64,000 nt of DNA from Asterella californica (GCA_036924285.1 JAYKYS010000011.1:5890001-5954000), one strand, 5' to 3'. Shown: positions 20,928 to 32,340, numbered from the stretch's first letter. Numbers and translations are program-made. The notes: generated from the letters alone by a model not told the origin.

Positions 20928-21743
20928 TCAACAGTAGGTTCTACACCTCTGTCTTCCCGCTCTACAGGAGTGGACTACGAAAACCCTTACATCTCTTCGT
21001 CTGAGAATCTCCAAGGGTTTGTCGATTCGCTCATGTCTTGAACAAACTATCAAAAGCTGTACTGAGTACTTGTCATCAGGACTCAGAACTCTAGCATAAT
21101 GAGATCCATCGTTCATCAGCTTTGTCTTCATTCGAACAGTGGTGATGTATAATTGGCCTAGTATGACAGGATAGGGAGCAAGCGACTGTAAAAAGAAATG
21201 TTGATCAACCTCTACATCTCCAATCCTTACACATATATTTGGACAAGCTCCGTACAACTCACCCTTTTGATTGTTAGCAGCACGGAGTATCCAACCATGG
21301 TTCCTCTTGATCGGTCATTGCTCCTTCTCATACACCTCCTTGGAAATGATGTTGATTTCCGACCCGTGATCCACAAGTGCAGGTACTGGTTCAGAAAATC
21401 CTCCAAGTCGAACCTGCGTCTCTGTTGTTGCTCGTGCCCAGTGCTTCTGTTTGAAATCGCTGTCTGTGCTTGACCTATCCTCCTCAAACTCTTCATCTTC
21501 ATTCTCAATAACAGTAGGACCAGCAATCCATGCTTCATACTTATCATCTCTGAACTCATCAATACTAATAGCATCTACTGCTCCAACCATCTGACTACCT
21601 ACTTGTTCAGCCAACACCTGCCTCTTTCTCTTTATGATGTCAGTTATCAACTCATGAAACTCTCTCTTTGCGGTACCCAGTACCTCACGAAGAGTAAACT
21701 CAACTCTAGCATCCAAAATGCGTTGCTCCAAAACAACACGCAA
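20928..21743 (-). pseudogene. E1 aspartic protease with DHG motif
   Basis: The frame 21743-21315 contains TAKREFHELITDIIKRK and, near its end, ALVDHGSEINIIS, in which the protease aspartate stands in DHG and not in the usual DTG/DSG. A frame change leads to 21257-20928 with VRIGDVEVDQHFFLQ and PVILGQ, the flap and C-terminal part. E2 repeats both motifs, so DHG is a lineage trait and not a local mutation. Confidence 0.8.
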
Positions 21744-21800
21744 GTCTGTTGCTCTTTCGATGTCTGCAGCTAACTTGTAGGCTGGAGCTTTTCTCTTTTC

Positions 21801-23101
21801 TTATGCTGTAAACCTCTTACCCCGTACTCTATCTGTAGTAGTAGCCTCATGTGGCAAATCTTGTACACCTTTCATAAGATCTACTGCAGGTGGTGGAGTT
21901 GTAGAGATAGAGGGTACATCCTTTGCAGCAAGAAACCTACCAGCTAGTATAGATGGTGATGGTTCCGCTGCTCTCCTCCTCGTAACCCTCCGATAGTCAT
22001 TGTCATCTGGTACCTCTACATCTAGATCGGAAGCATCTCGTCGTCTTTTGTCTTCCATCATGACATCTTGTTCACTACTCACTTCTAAAAACGCTCGAAT
22101 AGAAGTTGCATCTACTGGGTCTCTTCATCCATTAGCCCTCCTAATGCTATCTGCACCTCTCTTCATCATTTCAACGGAGACCTCAGCAGCTCGCTCAACC
22201 ATAGTTGAATTTGAGCGCACCTCAACTCTCTCAGTATATACATCAGCTTCTGCAGAACCCGCAGTCATCGCTGTAGTGTTCGTACCAATAAGTGTTGGAA
22301 GTGAACTCCTCATTCCTCCTCTTCCAAAATATGTGTTCAAGGGTTGCCCAGTGACGGTTAGATACAACATGTTGTTCTGATAATTGACTATACCCTCTCG
22401 CAAGACAACCGCTAAGTCTTGAACAGTCTCCTCTGAGATGATCTGGGTTGTCGCACCAAATACATCTCCTGGTAAAGGTCCTCCTACAGATCGAGGACCT
22501 GGTGTGACGGGTCGTTGGCCTCTCCTCAAATCACCATCTCAACTCTCAAATCTCTCAACTGTTGAGTGAGCTCTTCCATCAGGTTATTATGATTTCAATT
22601 CTCAACATATCGTCGCTGCTGTCTAGGTCCTCTCTGTGCTGGGATAGGCACTACAAGCGCTTGAGGAACCACTACAGACGCTTGAAGAATCACTATAGAA
22701 CTATCGGGAGCTGAGGAGCTACTCTCTGTTCTAACAAGGTTTCTAGCTGTACTGCCATCCTACCAGCACGTTGTCTAGCAAGAATAGATACTGCTTCCTC
22801 CACTCTCCTCCAATCAGATGTAACTCCCTCTTCAGCTCCACGATCAACTAACATGAAACAAGAGCTGATCGTGTTTTAGCTGATTGGAGGAGAGTTAAAT
22901 CTAGAGCACTTAAGAGCAACTCCGTCTTTCTAGCATCCAGCGTCAACCTCTCTAGACCAAAAAGTTGAGAGTATCTCTTCTTAAATTCACGAATCATCTC
23001 ATTCAATCCCATGGAACGACCAGGCTGATATTCTATCAGTCCATGAGGGTTCTTCTGATGACTCTTTCAGAATCCTCTTCTAAAAACTCTTCTCTCAGTG
23101 C
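21801..23101 (-). pseudogene. E1 gag, middle and C-terminal part
   Basis: The frames 22529-22125 and 22082-21801 cover a serine/threonine- and proline-rich linker. Upstream, frames around 22740-23101 match the E2 gag at 54505-55179, for example GVTSDWRRVEEAV near 22830 and MIREFKKRYSQLF near 22990. No clear CCHC knuckle is seen. A local inverted duplication (22802-22895) disrupts the frame. The gag is cut at 23105 by a solo LTR and resumes at 24427. Confidence 0.75.
22802..22895. repeat. Local inverted repeat inside E1 gag
   Basis: A 16-base arm, ACTCTCCTCCAATCAG at 22802-22817, is matched by its exact reverse complement at 22880-22895. A nested 8-base pair, CACGATCA (22839-22846) and TGATCGTG (22866-22873), lies inside. 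It looks like a short inverted duplication of gag text and not a designed element. Confidence 0.8.
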
Positions 23102-23105
23102 ACGT

Positions 23106-24422
23106 TGTCGGGTTGAGAGTCTTCCTTGGAAGGGCGAACCTTCTAGCTGTGATATGAGCTTGAAGGCTGTGTTCAATCTACTCAAGAAAGCGTTGAGCTT
23201 CAGGCTATGGCTGGTTTACTCACAGGATAAGCTTTAGGTCTCAAGGTGATACTGAAACACTCATATAAGTCTCCAGGCTCTTCTGATAAGTTCAGGAAGC
23301 AAAGTTCAAGCTTAATTAGCAATGATAAGATCAGATGGCGAACTTTGACACTCAGGATTGAGAAATATGTGAAGGTTCAGACTTCAAAACTCCTCCTACA
23401 TGTAAACTGGGTTCTACTAGATACACATACGAAATTTCAGCTTCAGATCAGTTAAGAGCACTAAGATATGAGCAGAAACTTTCTGAGTAGAGAAATTACG
23501 GCAGTTTCTGGTATCCAGACAGCTATTTCGACCTATAACAAGGAATTGGCTCGATCACTTTGGGAAATTCTTACAGGATTTGCAGTACACAGCTTGATGA
23601 ACACTCCTGTGAAGTTGGGCCTCCTGATTCCACACAGAACTCCAGATCTCGCTCTCTGAAGTTGCTGCTCCAGATTGAGAGCTTTTCGGACCCCCTCTAC
23701 TTCAGAGGTCGCCCTAAATTACTCACTGACTCAATTGACATGAAAATTTGGAGACAGTCGTAGCCCTGCAGACAGTGAACACAGCCACGAAGTTTTGAAG
23801 CGATTTCCTCGATTCTGCTGCAAATGAGACTCAAAACCCCAAATTCAACAGAAGTGCTGCAATTCTAACACAAATCGAATTTCAATCAGCCATAACTCCT
23901 TCTTTATTGCTCCAAATCGATCAAACTTTTCACTGACAGTGCTTGGCTCGACGAGCTCTATCTCCCTGTGCTCTCAGATTTTGAAGTACCCTTACCAATT
24001 GCTCGAAATCCCTTTTAGACCTCTGTTTCTAAATTTAGAGTTACACAAAAGACAAAAATGAACCAATGAGAATTCATAGCTCCATTTGGTTGTCATTTTG
24101 TGCCTTAAACCATGTGGTAACTTATCTACACTCATAGGCTACCACGTCAAGCCCCCTAGAGTGCCAGCGTAAAACTTAAACTACCTAAAACGACACGCAG
24201 CCCCGAAAAATAACTTAAATCAGCTAGAAAGCGTGCATGGGCGACACGCAAATACAACCCATGAGCTTAAGCCCTATCAACATGGTAATCAACCTACTAA
24301 GACTCAAAATATATAACATCTTCTAAAAACAGACTTCTCTGAGGTCTTAACTTCACTCAGAGAGACTAATGCTTGACAGAGAAGTGAATCATTTACTATG
24401 TGGAATGATTCACATCACGACA
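23106..24422. repeat. Solo LTR nested in E1 gag (1,317 bp)
   Basis: The block starts TGTCGGGTTG and ends CACGACA, giving 5-bp inverted ends TGTCG/CGACA. It is flanked on both sides by ACGT (23102-23105 and 24423-24426). Removing the block and one ACGT makes the E1 gag frame collinear with E2 gag, which shows it is an insertion. There is no internal coding region, so it is a solo LTR left by recombination between two LTRs. Its start resembles text at 9289 and 24917. The strand of the parent element is not known. Confidence 0.88.
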
Positions 24423-24426
24423 ACGT

Positions 24427-24692
24427 TCAAACAGAGTTCATCCACCTAGATGTCTCCTCTGTAGAATTCTCACCTTCTCTCTCAGTTCAGGGACAACAGT
24501 AAACTCAAAGCTCAAAATTACATCAACTTCAGGTGCTTTGACCAGCTCCATCTCACCCACATACTCCTGTAGGTACCTAGTAACGTCTTTTTCATCAAAT
24601 TGCACACATCGATCAACAATTGCTTGTAACGCCTTTGTGGATTTTTGCTCAGCTCCTCCAATTGCAGGTTGTTGCTGAATCAAGATAGCCAA
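24427..24692 (-). pseudogene. E1 gag, N-terminal part
   Basis: The frame reads FDEKDVTRYLQEYVGEMEL and FEFTVVPELREKVRIL, clearly homologous to the E2 gag start (FDERNITKYVREYICEMEV, at 55150-55050). A TGA stop stands just before the solo LTR insertion, where E2 has a tryptophan codon. The gag start is probably further right, around 24700-24860, in broken frames. Confidence 0.8.
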
Positions 24693-24896
24693 CGCCTGAA
24701 GAATCTGAGATGTGTCTAAAGCAGGCTATGCTGTTGCTGTTGGAACTACCATAGGTCCTCCTTGAGAGCCAATCCCATCTTGACTAGGACTCCCCTGAAC
24801 AAGAGCACTTGAGCAGCAGCCACACCCTCTACGGCAACACTGTGATCTATTTTCTCACTCAATCTAATCAATCCTCCAAATCAATCATCCCAATAG

Positions 24897-24914
24897 CTCT
24901 CAGTGGAAGCACCA
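24897..24914 (-). other. Probable primer binding site of E1
   Basis: The minus strand reads TGGTGCTTCCACTGAGAG, starting with the expected TGG. It lies two bases from a TGTCG that would be the inner LTR end at 24917, to the right of gag. The matching tRNA is not identified. Confidence 0.5.
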
Positions 24915-25261
24915 GATGTCGCGACGAGATTCTTTCTTTGGAAGACAGACCTCCTAACTCTGATTGATCAGGAGAACGATCAAAAAGAAGACAGATTGTT
25001 GTAGACGATGAGAACACAAAATTCTATTTTTTGCGTCCATCAAATACAAATCAAACACTCAAATACACACACAAGCCTTTCAAGACTCAATAATCTTTAT
25101 TTCAGTGTCTATTTCATCATCAAAGTCTTCAATTGTCAAAAATCTCTCCTCTCCCTCCTGCGCGCGTCCCTTCTCTCCTCTACCAGTTCTCTGTAAAAGT
25201 CCCCGTCAAAAAATGCCGCAGGTTGATTTACCTAAAAGATAAGTCTCTAGCTAAGTTGACC

Positions 25262-26140
25262 CCCTACTGCTTTAGTCCCTGAAAATTATACCACAACTCG
25301 ATCACGAGATCGGCCATAATTCTCAGCTCGGAGGTCAGTTCAAGGAGTTCTACATATCACTCGACAGCTCTCACCGAGACCTTTCCGATGATACCTTACT
25401 CGTCTCGAGATCTTACGTGCAGCTCCAACACTTAACCGGTTTTCAGAAACCTGTGGTCTAGACCCAGACTCGAACCTTGTGGTTCGGACCAGCGTCCGAA
25501 CTACGGTCCGTCTGTGTCTCGGACCCACGTCTCGATCTCACATCTCGGACTTACATCTCAGACTTATGTTTTGGTCCGTTTCCATACTTGCCCTTTTAGG
25601 TCAGCGTTCATCTGGGATCGTCTTGGGGGTAGGCCCCTATGTCCTAACTCAATGTTCCAACCTTGGTTCAAAGAACCACTTAAGGTTAATCTGATTCGGA
25701 CTTCTCGGCCAAGCCGTTAAGTCTAACTCGCAGCGTTCAAAACCTAGCACAAGTCCACTAGGGTACTATTATCTGCGTCTGCGCCCGATCTTGAGAATGA
25801 GGGTCGCGATATTGGACCTAGACGGACATCACGAGTAGTTGGACCGCTAGGTGTGCTGAAAGCACCGTTTATGACCTTAGACTTTATGGGGAGTCTGTCT
25901 CAAGTCATGTTGTGACTTGCTCATGTTTTGAGATCGACTTAGCTGAGTCTAGGTCGAGACTTAAGGAATGTTGAGCTTGAGAGTTGGAGAGATGGTCCGG
26001 CTCCGGTCCGGACCAAACGGGATAAAGATAAGTGGTGCATGACCGCTTACGTGTGAATGTGTCTGGCAGGTTAGCGTTGTGAGTTTCATGACCTATTGAG
26101 CAAAAGCTTTCGATGATCAAAGCTAAGAGCTAAACAGTTA
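25262..26140. repeat. Rearranged dispersed repeat blocks Y and X
   Basis: Block Y (25262-25815) matches 49470-50045 in the same orientation, with landmarks GATCACGAGATCGGCCATAA near 25300 and CAAGTCCACTAG near 25750. Block X (25825-26140) matches 47815-48120 and 48800-49100 in inverted orientation, with landmarks ATAAAGATAAGTGGTGCAT near 26022 and TTGAGCAAAAGC near 26096. The two blocks are adjacent here but separate and in the other relative orientation at 47477-50045. No coding capacity is seen. It is probably LTR material. Confidence 0.75.
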
Positions 26141-27512
26141 AGCACATTCTTCAGGAATAGTGTTGGGATGAGTGACCTGATTTTACTCACTCGCACACCA
26201 TTGAAATTGGGTTTAGCTTACGCACTCCGCTCTCATGCCTCTGCACTCACGCACCTCTGCTCCTCGAAGTCTCTAAACGTCTCACTCTCGCTCACTCACC
26301 GCTTGGAGTAGAGTAGAAAATTGGACCAAACACGCACAGGAAGGAAACACATCCCAAACAGCACTTCAAAAGGTCGAACAACTCCAAAAGGTCAAAATCT
26401 GCAAAAGATACACGCGTTGGCGGATTTACGTCAGATTTTGACCAACCCGCAACCTTCTTTCTCTTGTAACTCCCTCTATCCTTCATCAAATCTGATTTTT
26501 TTTGGTGCGTTGGCATCATCTTCTCAGCACGCACCAACTGAACTCATCACTGTCAGAAATTTCTGACCAACGTCTATTCGACATCCATCGATGCACAGCT
26601 GCCGACCTCAAACTGACTCCAAAAACCTGTCACGGGAAATTTCAGCAGCGCTTCCAAACTACCTCACCACAAATTTGACCAAGAATAGGTCCACACACTA
26701 TTAATCCACAAAGCAATCAAACACATGACCAAGAAGAACCACTCCGCACACCCGCAAATCAAAGATATCAACGATCTGCACACTCCGGAGATACCACCAA
26801 CAGAAATCCACGACCTGAAAGCTCTCAATCAGACCTCACGAAATCAGTTCTTCGAGTAATAAAAGATCTGTACTGATTGCATCAGAGAAATCAGATTGTG
26901 CTCACCAAGACTATCCACCATAACCAAGAGCTTGAAGGCTCAACTCGAAGAACTAAAGCCTCCAAGCTTACCTGCAAAGTATACCCCTAGTGGGGCTAGC
27001 CCAAGAACCCGCCCTAACGGCACTAATGGCACTAATGTCCCTACCGAGATTAGTCATTCCGCACTCGGTCAACCTAACCAAGGTGCTAAACTGACGTGAC
27101 ATCTTTCACATTAATCTCTTTGTCTATTTCTCTTCCAACGCTTGCAGCATCCAACAGTTGATATCAAAAAGTAAAATCTTTGATGATGTATCTTTGCAAC
27201 CTGCAATATTTTTTTGGTTGCAAAAATATTTCCAACACATGAGAGTTCTTCCAAAGTTATGGGTAATAAGTTTAAAGTACATCGAAATGGGCTTAGCAAG
27301 CATACTTCTCAACTTTTTTTACCGTTTAGTTACTTTAGTATCACAATTATCCAACAATATTTCTGCGCAGTGGTTGTAGCTTGAAATCCATAGGAGTGGT
27401 CCATCAAAGTTATATCGGAAGATTAGCACACCTGAAATAAAGATCATGTCATTGCGTCTATTTAACAACCAACTTCTTTGGTTGAGGTAGACAAACTCAG
27501 GCAAGTTGCTGA
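26141..27512. other. No recognised gene
   Basis: The stretch has short open frames only. One at 26896-27099 (67 codons, plus) is proline/threonine-rich without a known motif. Minus-strand frames at 27111-27504 could be the end of the PIF/Harbinger-like relic to the right, but I could not place them. Simple runs (eight T at 26497) occur. Nothing else is seen. Confidence 0.4.
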
Positions 27513-27562
27513 CGCACTTTAGTGTTGTATATATACAACACTAATGTGCGAGTATATACTCG
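27513..27562. repeat. Two adjacent palindromes
   Basis: The first is a perfect 26-base palindrome centred at 27531/27532 (27519-27544, around GTTGTATATATACAAC). It extends to 38 bases (27513-27550) with one mismatched pair. One base overlap further right, CGAGTATATACTCG (27549-27562) is a perfect 14-base palindrome. Both centres are TATATA. They sit just beyond the C-terminal end of the transposase relic. Confidence 0.9.
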
Positions 27563-27639
27563 TCGTGAGCTAGAAGTGAAGACTACTAGTTCAGACACGA
27601 GGCTCTAGCTCGGATCAATCTCCTCATGACACCCAGTTA

Positions 27640-28365
27640 AAGTTAAGTATATATTATTCACAACAACCATTCTATTATCTACTTAATGTTGTCATCAAGG
27701 ATGCAAAACCTTCTCTTAAGCATCCCAAACGCACATTCAGTGAATATTTATCTTTTATTTTGACAATCGTTGTAAAGTTGTAACAACATGAGTCGAGATC
27801 ATGACATGTCGTGAGTAATCATGGGTGCATCAAAGTCTCATAACAAATATGGAGTCATGTTGAACCCACTGTTAATCCTTATGCTTGGTCCTGCCATACA
27901 TTTACCACTCAGTCCTTTGGAATGATAGAAAAACTGAAAAGCGAAGAAGACGTTCATCGTTCACCGAGTGAGGGAGTCCACAAGAGATCTGAGCCCAATA
28001 TTGCTTGCTGTAGTAGGATGTTGTGATATCCTTGAGGACTGAAATAATCATAAGCCAAGAACCCATATCACATATAAGAATATGTGTTACATCAATCGTT
28101 CTCTATCCACTTGCAATCGTCAAGGTTGCAGACCCAAAAACATTTTTTTCATGTCTACAACGGTTGCTTGAGGTTAAACGAGGAACTTTGGACCAAGAAT
28201 TGCACAAATAACAGACATGCCTTCGTGAATAATTTCCTTGACAGTCATTTCTCCAACCCCAAGCCGAAAGGAAAAACCCACTGTCGGATGAAACCGCCAG
28301 AGAAACTTGAAAACCGGCTTTTGGAAGGTTTCTTAAATCCGAACCATGGTACAGCAAGTCCATAT
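27640..28365 (-). pseudogene. PIF/Harbinger-like DDE transposase relic
   Basis: Minus-strand translation with several frame changes gives the signature order of PIF/Harbinger transposases. FGVGEMTVKEIIHEG-like wording followed by LGPKFL (about 28290-28190) is the usual helix-turn-helix region. Then comes a degraded IDVTHI segment (about 28080), carrying the first catalytic aspartate. An INSGFNMTPYLL-like stretch (about 27860) is followed by TECAFGMLKRRFCIL (about 27720), the ENAFGRLK region near the third acidic residue. Stops are frequent, so it is dead. The terminal repeats were not located. Identification rests on motif wording only. Confidence 0.7.
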
Positions 28366-28394
28366 CGAACTTGCTCCCGAATAGGAGGGTAACT

Positions 28395-29330
28395 TCACGG
28401 AGGTCAGCTTCGGAAAAAGGTTGCCTTCAAAGCAGCAAACATGGATCAAATGGTTCGACACGTCAACTTTGGAGCGTGCCATCGATTCTGCGGAGAACTA
28501 TGAGTCCTCTAATGTTCTCAATAGAGACCATGACAAGACTTCATGAACAAGGAAGAAGAAGAATTTCAGGAAGTCTAAGAATGGTCAGAAAGAAGAGAAG
28601 AAGAAAAAGAAGCTGAAAAGAAAGATCATAAAGTTTTCATCTTCGGAAGAAGACTCTTCAACGTTGGAAGACGAAGATTCTTCCTCTTCGAAAGAAGAGA
28701 GAAAACGTAAGAAGAGAAAGAGGAAGACAAAGATAAGACCACCAGTAGTGAAGAGAATAATACCGACGAAAGACCATGCACTTGACGATCTTTTAAAGAA
28801 ATTTGAAGACCTCAAGGTTTAGTTGGTAAGGACGTCAGAAAAGCATAAGTCACCATCTATTACCGTCCAAATTTGTGATGCACCCATTGTGGGAAAGCGG
28901 GGCATGCCAAGACAAAATGCTTTAATGACAAATCGTCATATACTACATATGCAATGGATTGCACACCAATGTATGAGCCCAACTACTATGTGGAATGTGA
29001 AGATGGAGTTTATGAGTACAACCCCAGGATGGTGCTATGGTACCCAACCAACCTCAACAATTTACACCAATTCCTCCGGTGCACATCCAACAATTTATAC
29101 CAAGACAGATGGCTAGTAACGTGTCACAAAGAAAGTACGCGCCTGCGAGTTATCAAGGATCATCACCTCTTGGTACGTCTTGTTATAATTGTGGAGCCGT
29201 TGGTCACTGGGTTCCTAATTGTCATCACCCGAAGAAACAAGTGGGCTATATGCCAATGTGTGGAAAGTGTGGTAAGCCTGGTCATGGTGCCACAGATTGC
29301 ACTAATGCACTAGCTCAGAAGACCGGCGTG
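28395..29330 (+). pseudogene. Retrotransposon gag C-terminal part with three zinc knuckles
   Basis: The plus strand has a capsid end (LERAIDSAENYESSN, near 28470), then a lysine/glutamate/serine-rich linker with KKKKKLKRK wording. Zinc knuckle CTHCGKAGHAKTKC follows near 28880, and two more, CYNCGAVGHWVPNC (near 29180) and CGKCGKPGHGATDC (near 29270). All three have C-x2-C-x4-H-x4-C spacing. Frames change between linker and knuckles, and there is a TGA just before the first knuckle. It is related to the gag at 7110-8938, which has one knuckle. It is followed tail-to-tail by a minus-strand pol. Confidence 0.8.
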
Positions 29331-29466
29331 AGATTTCAGCCACCTTCAAATCAGTCACGATCAGATGAATGCCGATGCATGACTTCCACTACTCTTGGTA
29401 CTTCTTCATCCTCCATACATCTTCGCAACTCCTCATCGGTTTCTTTCTTGAATAAGATGCCACTCT

Positions 29467-31118
29467 TCAGCTCATATGGTCCTGCTTTGTGCGCTGCTTC
29501 ACATCCATTCCTTCAGGACACTGTAAGGTATATAAGTACCTATATATCTCATGGTACCTACTTGTAGGAGCTGCCGTCAATTGGAAAAGTTCCTCATCTG
29601 CAAAATCATCCGCCACGTTATCTTGCCTTAGTCTTGTTCGCAACCGAGACAAGTAATTCATATTCTCATGATGTTTATCTGTTCGAGTTTGAACTGTGAA
29701 TTTGAACTCCTGCAGTAATAACATCCACCGTGCTATCCTTCTTGACAAATCAGATTTTTGCACCAGATGTTTTAACGCATAATGATCCACGTAAAATACA
29801 AACTCGCAACCCAACAAGTAGTGTCGAAATTTTCTGACCGAATACGCCATTCCCAGTGCTTCACGCTCTGTGGTAAAATGATTCTTCTCTGTAGCTGAGA
29901 ACTGTCTACTTGCATAGTAAATTGGATGATCTTTTTTTTCATCGTCTTTCTGACTCAGCACCATTCCAATAACAAATGTTGATGTATCTACATATACTTG
30001 AAAAGGTTGACTCCAATCTGGTGCTCTCATGACCGAAGCTTCAATCAGCTTCCTCTTCAGTACTTCAAAAGGCTTTTGTCTCTGTTCTTGCCAAAGGTAC
30101 TCAATAGATTTCCTCAACAACTCTGTTAGTGGTGCTGCCAAGGTCGCATAATCTTTGATAAATCTCCGGTAATAACCTACATGTCTTAAGAATCCTCGCA
30201 ATTCACTGATATTAGAGAGAGGGTCCAAAGCTACTATGACTTGGACTTTATCTACATCTACTTCAATGCCTCGCTGCGAGATCCTATGTCCTAATAGAAT
30301 GCCATATGTCATGAAAAAGAAATAGTTCTCGGGATGTAGTGCCGATTGAGCATCCTTACAACGCTGAAAAACTACAACCAAGGAATTTACATGATCTTTT
30401 CTTAATCCAAAAACATAAAAATAATCTATAAAAAATTCTAAAAATTTTATAAGATACTCCTGAAAATGTTTGTCATCATTCTCTGAAATGTGGCAGGAGC
30501 ATTACACAAACCAAACGGCATCTTATGGTATGCAAAAGTATCCCAGTCAGTGATAAAAGTAATTTTGTCTTTGTCTTCGTCTCTAATGGATACTTGGTTA
30601 TATCCTGAAAATCCATCAAGAAAACTATAGCACTCATGATCAGCTACTCTATCCAAAATAGAGTCTGTAAAAGATAAAGGATGATGGTCTTTTCTTGTTG
30701 CTGCGTTTAGTTTTCAAAAATCTTAACACACTCTAATTTTATCCGTCTTCTTCTTGAGTACTATCTTTATAGGTGATACCCATTCACTGCTAAGGACAGG
30801 AAAGATAATACTTGCACTTAAGTACTTATCAATCTCATCTTTGACTAAAAGAGAGCATTTCGGATTTAGCCGATACTGTCTTTGTCTCACAAGTACAAAG
30901 TTTTCCAACAGATCGATGCGATGTTGTCCTCACTTTGCAGGAATATCCTTCATGTCTTCTATTTTCCAAGCAAAAACATCCTTGTAGTAGGTTAACATGT
31001 CGCGATACACCTCTAATTCTGCTCCTTGTAACTTCGTTCTGATCTTCAAGACTTTTCCTTCTTCAAGGACCAGGTCCACCGTTGCTGACTTCAGTACCAT
31101 GTCTTCAGTGTGACTCAC
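29467..31118 (-). pseudogene. Ty3/gypsy RT and RNase H (element F)
   Basis: Frames from right to left: 31118-30930 with YYKDVFAWKIEDMKDIP (RT N-terminus), 30908-30723 with SSEWVSPIKIVLKKK, 30656-30447 with YSFLDGFSGYNQVSI and KMPFGLCNAPATFQR, and a long frame 30381-29467 of 304 codons. The long frame holds LRGFLRHVGYYRRFI, VYVDTSTFVIGMVLSQ, YYASRQFSATEKN and VFYVDHYALKHL. The FLDD-type catalytic motif region near 30420 is damaged. Integrase does not follow. The last codons of the long frame probably run out of the element, because plus-strand gag text begins at about 29330. Confidence 0.88.
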
Positions 31119-31436
31119 CTCTGAACTTCTCTATCCTAGCAGTGATTGCTATTCTCCATCAAGCCTTATGCACTCTTCTTCTTCGTCATTTATATCATAG
31201 CATTGTAAGTAATTCACTACCATATAGGGTCCTGACTTCTCATTCTACGAGCTGGCACTTGACGATGAAGAGTCAGTTTCTGAAATGTAACCTAAATCCG
31301 TTGAAGACGTCTCACCTTGATGCGACACCTTCCTCCAACTTACTGACACACATTTATCTTTAGGTTTCATTGGGTCATTAAATGATAACTTTTGCTTGTA
31401 CCAGTCAGTAATTACTTTAGCACCGTATAGCCAAGG

Positions 31437-31802
31437 TCAACCTATAAGTACTCCATAGCCTGATTTAACCAACGGTCTTAATACAATGTAAGTGAGTCTG
31501 AAGACTATCCCACCAATCGTCGTGGGGATATCTCGCAGCACTCCCAAAGGTCTTCTTCGGCTCTGGTCAGCCATCTTCAACACCTTAGATGTTGATTCAA
31601 ACTTTGTATATCCTAGTCCATGTGCAGTATTCTCTGTGATGATATTCACACTGGATCCAGAGTCTATACGTATATGTTTTATCAAACATCCATCTATTTC
31701 TATATCCATTTCTAGAGATCCTAAACCTTCCGATCCCACTTGAAATACTGAAGGCAACTTCTTTGTCTTGGACTTCGTTGGTTTTCTCAAGGATGCCAAC
31801 AA
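31437..31802 (-). pseudogene. Aspartic protease of element F
   Basis: The product shows IRIDSGSSVNIITE with the canonical DSG motif, then MADQSRRRPLGVLRDIPTTI and YIVLRPLVKSGYGVLIG. The PWLYGAKVITDWYKQKL end continues to about 31380 after a stop. A single protease domain of Ty3 type, upstream of RT on the same strand, places it in the same element as 29467-31118. Confidence 0.85.
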
Positions 31803-31808
31803 TAACTT

Positions 31809-32340
31809 CTAATACAACATATTATCTTCAACTAATTGTTTTATCATGTTGTTAGTCTGTTGGTTTAGTAAGTCTTCTACCACATTATAATGAAGGCTTA
31901 CCACTTGAGCAGTCTTGTTAATCTGCTCAGTCACCTGGTTCCGAAGTTCAGTTGGTCGGTTATCTTCGGCCGAATGAATGTTGGTCTTCATCTTCACATG
32001 CCCTTCTTGGCTAGATTCTGCTCCATTCGTCCGTTCATCCTCCAGTCGTCCGCTCCACTCAGTTCTTTACTCAGAAGTGCCTTCACTTCGTCTGAGATGT
32101 CAGTAGGTATCCTTGCTGAGGTCTTCTTCTTTCTCTCGTCTTCTTGACGAACTTCAGCCGACTCCAACTTCGTTCGTTTTTCTGCCAATCTGTGCACTTG
32201 TTCCGTCAATGTTTTATGAGCTCTCTTCTTCATCTTCAAATCTTTTTGCTTAGTCTTCTTAAGATCCTTTGCCTCTTGAGCTTCGGCTTCCGTCAGAGTC
32301 TCTCCTTTTCGAAGTATTCTCTTTCCACTTCGGGTCCATT
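31809..32340 (-). pseudogene. Basic coiled-coil gag linker of element F
   Basis: The minus strand reads EAEAQEAKDLKKTKQK, KMKKRAHKTLTEQVHRLAEK and DISDEVKALLSKELSGADDW, a charged heptad-like region ending in several stops before the protease. The composition and position suggest the end of gag. No zinc knuckle is seen here. To the right the strand of recognisable coding sequence switches. Confidence 0.6.

Larger units (their letters stand above)
17450..24914 (-). mobile_element. Decayed Ty3/gypsy element E1, with nested solo LTR
   Basis: Minus-strand pieces in correct order from right to left are PBS (24914-24897), gag N-terminus (24692-24427), gag remainder (23101-21801), protease (21743-20928), linker (20914-20075), RT (20064-19552), RNase H (19418-18752) and integrase (18615-17452). 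All are broken by stops and frameshifts. A solo LTR (23106-24422) lies inside gag. A second copy of the same lineage is E2 at 51621-55180. The order fits Ty3/gypsy. The lineage has a DHG protease motif. Confidence 0.88.
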
